Below the pieces are notes generated by a model, which made no database searches, was not told the origin of the DNA, and saw nothing but the letters and a program-made list of their open reading frames with translations. Shown one piece after another: positions 57,095 to 64,000 of a stretch of 64,000 nucleotides of DNA. Source of the DNA: Megalobrama amblycephala. Taxonomy: Eukaryota > Chordata > Actinopteri > Cypriniformes > Xenocyprididae. Every line of letters starts with the position of its first letter. Within the stretch, counting starts at the first letter, position 1. The stretch lies in contig NC_063045.1 of NCBI RefSeq assembly GCF_018812025.1, positions 21,208,656-21,272,655 on the forward strand. Direction: 5' to 3'. The position numbers and the translations under genes were made by a program.

Positions 57095-57295
57095 ATGAGA
57101 CGTCCGCCCGACGTGCAGATCAAGTCTATATTGCGTCGGTCGGTCGGGACCATATCTGTACGTCTACACGACGCGCAAATCCGGTGCGGTATCCGGACGT
57201 CTTTTTACGACGTCTCTCGGACGTAGATATTAAGTTCAATATTTACGTCCAGATTGGAGGTTTATTGGACGTCAGTGGACGTGCAAGACTGGTAC
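57095..57295. repeat. GACGTC-rich repeat
   Basis: Dense GACGTCC, GGACGTC and CGTCGGTCGG words, related to 55020-55400. Confidence 0.6.
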
Positions 57296-57766
57296 AGAAA
57301 CTTGGCAGTATAACGTTGTGACACACTCTACATTATATTATTATAAGTATATTATGCAATATTATTATAATATCATAGTATATTACATAGCCTAACATTA
57401 TATAATATTAAGCTGACTTCATTGATTTACATTCAATACTGCTGTCATATTCTCATTTCATGTATAACTTGTACATACAAGTTAACACTTGATTCAATCC
57501 ACTAAAAAACTTTTTTTTAACCCCAAGTGCTGAGTTACACGTATTGGGTCACTGTGTTGAATTATTTTCTAATATTGTTTTATAGGTACATTAGGTTATT
57601 TCAGCTAACAGTAACAATATCAGCCTGCCAGAGTTTTTTGGGTGGCACAAAATCAGCGGCTTATAATTATTTAAAGATTTTAAGTTATATGTTTTAATTC
57701 CTATATGTATTTATTTATGTAAATGCTGCATGACTTTGGCGTGATTTAATGCGCGTGCGCGTTAAG

Positions 57767-57861
57767 CGGAGCACGGAGTTGCCATGGAAACGGGGAAACA
57801 ACAACGGACAAGCAAGCAGCAAAAACTCCTCCGTCTCTCGCTGTTGTTTTCACTGCTTTCA
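57767..57861 (+). promoter_or_regulatory. Promoter/first-exon-like segment
   Basis: A CpG-containing stretch (GCGCGTGCGCGTTAAGCGG) precedes an ATGGAAACGGGG start at 57783 and a clear TTTCAG|GTGAGT donor at 57861. The 26-codon frame ends in a leucine/serine-rich run. No following exon is identifiable. It may be the first exon of a transposon gene, like others in this window, or of an unseen host transcript. Confidence 0.35.
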
Positions 57862-57959
57862 GGTGAGTTTAGTCCATAAAATCACACAAATAATACATAC
57901 AGCTGTTCCTGACACTTTTCTTACCTGTAATTGATACGCTTCTGTTGAATATTTTCTTT

Positions 57960-58569
57960 TTATAGAAATGGTTTAACATTAGTGTCTTCGAAAAAAGTCC
58001 GTTAGCATCTCAACCATTTTCAGAGAAGGTATGCTAAAGCTATCGATTGAGCTCTTGTTTATTAATATTCGGCCTTTATATCACATCTTATGTGTAGATT
58101 AGATGTTTTGAAAGTTTTGTTAAGGTTTTGCTGGTAATTTGTCAATGGGTGATTGGAAGTATGCTAATTTATATGACAAAAGAATGCGCTGTACTCTGTA
58201 CTGTTAATCGGTGACGTCACTTAGATGAAGCGCGAAAAGACTCGTTCAAACATGTTTAATCTCTCATGGTAAACTATTAATACAAATTGTTTTGTGGTTT
58301 TAGGAGCGACAGAAAAAAAACCTCTACAACAAAGGGTGATTAAGCTCCACCCTTGCTGCTGACCTGAAGGAAACAGGTGAATTGAGAAAGCTCATTAAAT
58401 AACTTCATATGCAATTTTTCATGATATACTTCACCTATATCACCATGTATATGTGCTTTTTTCAATTATATATTTCTATGTATTAGTTTTAAGAAGGCTG
58501 TGACATCCAAATGTAAGTGACACTGTATGAGCAATACTAAGTAAGTTAACCTAAAAAAAAATAATCTTT

Positions 58570-58575
<6 letters not shown>
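57960..58575. other. No gene recognised
   Basis: AT-rich sequence before the TA tract. No exon found. Confidence 0.5.

Positions 58576-58665
<90 letters not shown>
58576..58665. repeat. (TA)n microsatellite
   Basis: Two long TA runs separated by one ACT interruption at 58616. Confidence 0.95.
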
Positions 58666-58666
<1 letters not shown>

Positions 58667-59531
58667 TGTATATTCTTCTTTCTCTTTTCTGCATTTCACA
58701 TATGCTCAAGCTTGTTTACAGTGCCAGGCAAAAGTTTGGGAAACAAAAATTAACAAAATAACAGGGATTATACAAAATGCATGTTATTCTTATTTAGTAC
58801 TGTCCAGAGTAAGATATTTTACACAAAATGTTTACATTTAGTCCACAAGACAAAAGAAAATTGCTGAATTTATTAAAATAACCCCATTCAACCATTGGTT
58901 CTCAATACTGTGTGTGGTTATCTGGATGATCCAAGACTGTTTTTTTTTTGTTTTGTGATGGTTGTTTTTGAGTCTGTTTGTTCTGAGCATTTAAACTGAG
59001 CTCTGTTCTTCAGAAAAATCCTCCAGCTCCTGCAGATTCTACAGTTTAAGCATTTTTGGCATATTTGAACCCTTTCCAGCAGTGACTGAATGATTTTGAG
59101 ATCCGTATTTTCACACTGAGGACAACTGAGGGACTCAAACCTATGACTCAAACACAACTATTAAAAAAGGTTCAAACATTCACTGATGCTCCAGAAGAAA
59201 ACACGATGCACTAAGAGTCAGGGGGTGAAAACATTTTGAATTTGAAGATCAAGGAATATTGTACTTAATTCTGTGGCAGTACTAAATGAAAAAAGAAAAA
59301 ACCTCAAAAGAAAAATTTGGACATCATCCCGTTCGTGTTTTCTTTCTGGAGCATCAGAGAATGTTTGAACCTTTTTAATAGTTGTGTTTGAGTCCCTCAA
59401 TTGTCCTCAGTGTGAAAAAAAAAAAAAAAAAAAAAAGGATCTCAAAATCATACAGTCACTGCTGGAAAGGGTTCAAATTAACAAAAACAGTCGTAGATCG
59501 TCCAGGTAACCACACACAGTATTAAGAACCA

Positions 59532-59814
59532 TCAAACAGGTTGCTTGCACAGGAACACACAAACAAAGTTGATTTTTAAACAAGTCTTTACTTAGTAATC
59601 CAACAGGAGATAATACAGGAACAGGTAAAACGCAACAACACAAGGAACACACGAGACCGGACACTATGGTGAGGATGGTGACTGCTTATGAAGGGAGTGC
59701 TGAAGAGTGGTAATGATGGTGATGGTCTTCAGGTGCGGGTGATTGATGATCGTGTGCAGGTGAGGAACAGGAGGGATGCTGGGAAACGTAATGCCGGTGC
59801 AGGTGACTGTGACA
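59532..59814 (-). repeat. LTR (3' LTR in minus orientation)
   Basis: Ends TCAAACAGGTTGC... and ...GTGACTGTGACA. The first three bases have decayed from TGT, as kept in the partner LTR. Confidence 0.85.
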
Positions 59815-60214
59815 GTACAGAGAAGGACGGTCGAGCTGGAGGATGAGCCAGGTGGTGGCCCAGTCCCCAGTCAGGATGGTGGACCACAGCGGCAGCACTG
59901 GAGGGAGGAGCCATGGTGTTGACAGCTTCAGTGCCACCTTGGGGACGAGCGATGACGGAGGAGGAACCCACGGCGCAGATGGAGGGCTGATGGAGTGGAT
60001 CGACGGCAATGACCCAGACGACCGCGACAGAGCCGCAGCGACGACCCCCCCCCTGAGATGGATGCAGGGATACCGAGGGCAGAGGCGGAGCCTGAGGGAG
60101 GGCGGAGCTTGCTGGAGCAGTAGGGGTGGAGGGCCGGAGAGCAAGGGCTCGCCGATGAATGGGACTGCCGACTCAGACCTGTCCTCAGATGGAAACCCCT
60201 CAGGCTATGGGGTC

Positions 60215-61749
60215 TAGTGATGTCCGGTTCGCGAACGAATCGTTCTTTTTTAACCGGTTCTTTTCAGTGAACCGGTTGAACCAGTTCACCAAATCGGTCT
60301 GAATCGTTCCAAACAGTTCGCATATCCAGTTAGCAAACACGAATCCACAAATTACTAAAGTTATTCACTTTTTGACGTGCCTGACACTACCTCTCGAAAT
60401 AAACCAACATCCCAGGAGTTATTCGGTTACTCCAACAGTACACTGACATAACCTGTTATAAAGAGAGAACTGATGATGATGGGAACGAGCTGCAGAGCAG
60501 CTGATATGAGTGCGTGTGCGCGGCGTACACGAACGAACATACACGGCCTGTCACCGTTCTCGTTCTCGAGTCAAGAACCGGTTGCATCATCAGTACACAA
60601 CCGAGAACCGCTTCTTTCGGACATGTCCGATTTGAGAACCGGTGAGCTGATGATACTGCGCATGCGTTTAACTTTTCAAGAGAACGCAAAGCACGTTGGT
60701 CAAGTTTTGTTGAACATCGGACAGTGTGATAATATAAAACATACTGGAAATATGTTTATGACTTAATTCAAAATACAATTTTTTTTTTGTGCTTTTCCAA
60801 ATACACCATAGCAGATTGATAGCATATAATACTGTACATAATACTGTAAACTACATGCCAACATGAACATAATATTTTGTACATAGATCAAACTAATGTT
60901 CAGAAATAGTTCTACAAATTTATTTTTCTATATTATTTAAAAAGCAATATAGTGAAAGTTGTGCAGCTGTGCTTTCAAGTTATTTTTTTTAAAGATTCGA
61001 AACATTTATTTGTTTCATAAATAATCCATGGACAGTTTATTAAATTTCTAAACAAGGTGATATAAAGATAACTACAGCAAGAGCAAACAAGCGACTCCTT
61101 TTGAATCGCTCTCGCGGTTCTCGAATCTCAATCTCGTTCTCGAGTAGAATCGGTTGCAACGGTTTTCGAATCACCAGTACACAACCGAGAACCGCTTCTT
61201 TCGGACGTGTCCGATTTGAGAACCGGTGAGCTGATGATACTGCGCATGCGTGATTCAGCGTGTGATCTGAAGCTACCGAACAGTAACATCACAGCACCGG
61301 TTAACTAGGACAACTGATGCTATGAGAGGACTCGGATGAGGGGCCAATTCTGGCGAAACGTAAGTTTATTTAATTACAAATAAATCGTAATGTAAGAGGA
61401 TCATGGTTTCTGCTCTGATGAAGACAAATGTATTCACTTTATAACTGTAAAACTTTGTTTGCACATCACTGCCTGTATATGTCATGTGTTTGGATGCTTT
61501 AGATGCAAAACTAAATTGTAAGAAACGCTTCAGATTATAATGTTTTAGTTGACTGATGTTATGATTACTGACTTTATTTGAATGTGTTAAGTTTTTTTCA
61601 TCCCGGCCCGCAATAGACGACGTCATCACGGATGACGTCATTACGTCGGAGTGTAAAAGAACCGGTGAACCGGTTTTTTCAACCGGTTTATTGAATCGAA
61701 CTGTCCGAAAGAACCGGTTCGCGGAAAAGAACCGAACTTCCCATCACTA
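60215..61749. mobile_element. hAT element, non-autonomous, 1.5 kb
   Basis: TAGTGATGTCCGG at left, CATCACTA at right, with a perfect 8-base duplication ATGGGGTC (60207-60214 and 61750-61757). Both ends are crowded with AACCGGTT palindromes. A block of about 60 bases containing TCGGACATGTCCGA-type palindromes is repeated directly at 60603-60667 and 61191-61251. No transposase. It split the gag-like frame of the LTR element. Confidence 0.9.
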
Positions 61750-61759
61750 ATGGGGTCAT

Positions 61760-62110
61760 GCTCGGCCGCTCCTCCTGATGTGGGCTCTGACGTCACGGCG
61801 GAGTCGTTCACTCCATCTGCGGTGGGTCTCTGACTGGGAACTGGGCTGGGCACGTTTCTGGATCGGGGCTGTTTGCTCTCCAGACACTTCAACAAGGTTT
61901 CCCTCCAGTTCAAAGCCGGTGGTATCTGGGAGGTTGCTGGAGCCGTGGAAGTTTGCCCTGATCCAGAACAAGGTCTTCAGGGTTTCATCCTCCAGGAGGC
62001 CGGTTGATGGCAAGGTGAGAAAACGCAGATGAAAAAGACAGGAAATTGTGGCTCTCCTGTGCCACGGTGATGAATTTTTCCCATTCATCCATTTGGGAGG
62101 TCCGGTCTTC
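61760..62110 (-). pseudogene. gag-like fragment of the LTR retrotransposon, frameshifted
   Basis: On the minus strand a frame begins near 62094 (MDEWEKFITVAQES) just inside the 5' LTR. The reading then moves to a second frame (LEDETLKTLFWIRANFHGSS, LPDTTG) and again to a third (NWRETLLKCLES). At least two single-base shifts are therefore present. The 59830-60200 part, beyond the hAT insertion, gives a proline-rich minus-strand frame that would continue it. Resembles proline-rich gag-like proteins of fish LTR elements (recalled). Confidence 0.5.
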
Positions 62111-62393
62111 TGTAACGGGTTGCTTGCGCAGGAACACACGACGAAGAAAATGATTTTTAAACAAGTCTTTACTTAGTAATCCAACAGGAGATAATACAGG
62201 AACAGGTAAAACGCAACACAACACAAGGAACATACGAGACCAGACACTGTGGTGAGAATGGTGACTGCTTATGAAGGGAGTGCTGATGAGTGGTAATGAT
62301 GGTGGAATCAGGTGCAGGTGATTGATGATCATGTGCAGGTGAGGAACAGGAGGGATGCTGGGAAACGTAGTGCCGGTGCTGGTGACTGTGACA
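62111..62393 (-). repeat. LTR (5' LTR in minus orientation)
   Basis: Ends TGTAACGGGTTGC and CTGTGACA, so TG...CA termini are intact. Same length as the partner at 59532-59814. Confidence 0.85.
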
Positions 62394-62559
62394 AACCAAG
62401 GGTTCCCAAACTTTTGAATCAGGTTATTTTAATAAATTCAGCAATTTTTTTGTCTTGTGGACTATATGTAAATATCTTTGATCTCTCTTATTTTGTTAAA
62501 ATTATTCACATTTTCAAAGATTCTGCAAGGGGTTCCCTAAACTTTCGCATGGTACTGTA

Positions 62560-62810
62560 TTTCTAACAAACCTAACATTATATAATAATATTGTTGACAA
62601 ATCACTTATGTTCCTAGATTCTTCCATGCTGATGCCAGCAGAGTTGAATGGACCTCCTGTCAGATAACATCTCAAAGTTATGAACAATATGGCTAGTAAG
62701 TAAAATCTCAAACTTACACTGTCATTCTGTGTCAAATCAATTAGAGGTCCCCAGCTCAAAATTTTGATTTTGTTAATTTTTTTATTGTAGAAAGACAAAT
62801 ATAAATAGTG
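62560..62810. other. No gene recognised
   Basis: Short AT-rich stretch without identifiable features. Confidence 0.5.
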
Positions 62811-62814
62811 ATGA

Positions 62815-63095
62815 AAATAAGCAATAAGGTACTCGAGGCTGTGCTGTATCATGACTAAGTCACAGCTGAAGGGCATTTGTTAGGCACGCCGTGAAGTAAA
62901 GTAACCCCTTCAACCGTGACTTATTCATGATACAGCACTAGCCTTGAGTACCTTATTGCTTTTATAAAACGGATACCACACAATACAAATATTAAAGCCA
63001 AAAATATGTATCAATGCAACTTTTATGAAGTAAACGTTCACTAAAGCATTCCTTCCGATGGAAAAAATAGTCCCTGACCATGAACTCATTACTCA
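62815..63095. mobile_element. Foldback repeat (AAGCAATAAGGTACTCGAGGC)
   Basis: AAGCAATAAGGTACTCGAGGC at 62829 faces its reverse at 62944-62966, with CTGTGCTGTATCATGAC inside. This makes a hairpin with a central region near 62900. Related sequence lies at 10870-11075. Confidence 0.65.
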
Positions 63096-63437
63096 TTTAC
63101 TGAAGTAATCCACTACTTTGTAGAGGGGGTCAAAATAACAATTTGACTTCAGCAATCTTTGTTTCATTATATGCCAACAGTGACCAATTTCTACAATGGT
63201 AAAAAGCACTTCTTGTGTTTTTTGCCTCAACTTTTCATGTGAACCGTGCCCCATTTCGAACTAAACTGCCAGAGTGAAAGCATCCTAAGAGTATTCAAGA
63301 TATCTTAATATCCTTCTAGATTCTTAAGGCCTGTACACACCGGGACGAATATCGCACACGCTTATCGCCAGCATTTTTCGAGACGTTTTGTGTGATCATA
63401 CCCAAGCGATTTGACAGTATGTGGCGCTTGTGCTTAA

Positions 63438-64000
63438 AGGAACACTCCACTTTTTTTGAAAATAGGCTCATTTTCCAACACCCCTAGAGTTAAACAGTTG
63501 AGTTTTACTGTTTTCGAATCCATTCAGCCGATCTCCGGTTCTGGCGGTACCACTTTTAGCATAGCTTAGCATAGTTCATTGAATCTGATTAGACCGTTAG
63601 CATCGCACTTAAAAATCACCAAAGAGTTTCGATATTTTTCCTATTTAAAACTTGACTCTTCTGTAGTTAAATCGTGTACTAAGACCGACGGAAAATAAAA
63701 AGTTGTGATTTTCTAGGCTGATATGGCTAGGAACTATACTCTCATTCTGGCGTAATAATTAAGGAACTTTGCTGCCGTTCCATGGCTGCAGCAGTGCAAT
63801 GATATTACGCAACGCCCGTGAGCCCCTGCTTGCACAGGGAACGTGCCTTGCAACCATGGAGACGTTTGTAAGAGACGCTGCGTAATATCATTGCACTGCT
63901 GCAGCCATGATACGGCAGAAAAGTTCCTTGATTATTACGCCACAATGAGAGTATAGTTCCTAGCCATATCAGCCTAGAAAATCGCAACTTTTCATTTTCC
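63438..64000. mobile_element. TTAA|AGGAACACTCCAC foldback, cut by the window end
   Basis: TTAA at 63434-63437, then AGGAACACTCCACTTTTTTTG, the start of a very common fish repeat (recalled). From 63700 the sequence folds back: CTAGGCTGATATGGCTAGG and GCTGCAGCAGTGCAATGATA are mirrored at 63880-63985. The right terminus lies outside the window. Confidence 0.8.

Larger units (their letters stand above)
59532..62393 (-). mobile_element. LTR retrotransposon with paired 283-bp LTRs and 5-bp target duplication
   Basis: LTRs at 59532-59814 and 62111-62393 are both 283 bases and highly similar. The element is flanked by AACCA on both sides (59527-59531, 62394-62398), the 5-base target expected for LTR elements. 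Internal DNA left after removing a hAT insertion is about 760 bases and holds a minus-strand gag-like relic. No reverse transcriptase, integrase or protease is present, so it is non-autonomous. LTR divergence is low, suggesting a fairly recent insertion. Confidence 0.85.
58719..62557. mobile_element. TA-flanked Tc1/mariner-like MITE, outermost of a three-layer nest
   Basis: CAGTGCCAGGCAAAAGTTTGG at left and its inverted counterpart ending GGTACTG at right, both next to TA (58717-58718, 62558-62559). Its body (58719-59526 and 62399-62557) also contains an inverted repeat around 59000-59480. Split by the LTR element. Confidence 0.8.

Noticed and set aside
58466..58699. 77-codon frame rich in Tyr-Ile
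   Set aside because: Translation of the (TA)n tract.
59843..60217. 124-codon plus-strand frame rich in Gly/Asp
   Set aside because: It is the antisense shadow of the proline-rich minus-strand gag-like sequence of the LTR element.
1..64000. CRISPR array, bacterial operon or phage features
   Set aside because: Tandem repeats are microsatellites or transposon arms. Gene structure and repeats are eukaryotic.

Overview
This window reads as vertebrate, specifically teleost and most likely cypriniform (carp/zebrafish lineage), nuclear DNA. It is AT-rich and has introns with GT-AG sites. It is packed with DNA transposons and MITEs of kinds familiar from cyprinid genomes, with dinucleotide microsatellites, an L2-type LINE tail and a LINE C-terminus. 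The species call is inference from repeat types; no marker gene is present.

The only recognisable host gene is a complement factor H-like gene on the + strand, 37.6-46.0 kb. It has a signal-peptide exon, then a series of complement control protein (CCP, sushi) exons, almost all phase 1-1 and each with four cysteines. CCP2 is split over two exons, as in factor H. The 5' part carries lesions: a frameshift and a stop in the CCP1 exon, and a stop in the CCP2b exon. One downstream exon has GA in place of the GT donor. All lesions lie in exons (or an exon pair) that can be skipped without changing frame. The undamaged exons join in frame to a predicted 395-residue secreted protein of six CCPs, resembling the CFHR type of factor H derivative. 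A second copy of the promoter and signal-peptide exon lies 12.5 kb downstream (50.1 kb). Its CCP1 exon is reduced to a few bases with a destroyed acceptor, and no further CCP exon is visible to the window end.

Everything else is mobile DNA or sequence without recognisable genes. 0.5-1.4 kb: an inverted-repeat element holding a tRNA-like SINE split by a foldback. 2.1-5.3 kb: low-repeat sequence that may hold conserved non-coding elements. 6.1-15 kb: several TTAA-flanked elements, including one inserted into a second copy of itself and a 1.8 kb copy carrying a THAP-domain exon facing a P2RX7-like exon. 17.5-18.5 kb: a LINE 3' end, then a deleted endogenous retrovirus with a perfect tRNA-Pro-type primer-binding site. 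20.9-21.6 kb: a hAT-like element. 24.3-27.8 kb: a TTAA MITE split by a 2.9 kb hAT-like element that carries a 1.7 kb hairpin. 29.1-30.9 kb: another transposon with a facing pair of first exons. 32-36 kb: MITE relics plus a strong conserved non-coding candidate. 38.8-44.8 kb: element insertions in the factor H introns. 46.2-47.2, 50.5-52.7 and 53.0-54.8 kb: large foldbacks. 58.7-62.6 kb: a three-layer nest (TA-flanked element, LTR retrotransposon, hAT). 63.4-64.0 kb: a foldback cut by the window edge.

The most unusual signals are the recurrent TTAA|AGG element families that keep first exons with splice donors, two of them as convergent pairs, and the skippable-lesion pattern of the factor H-like gene.
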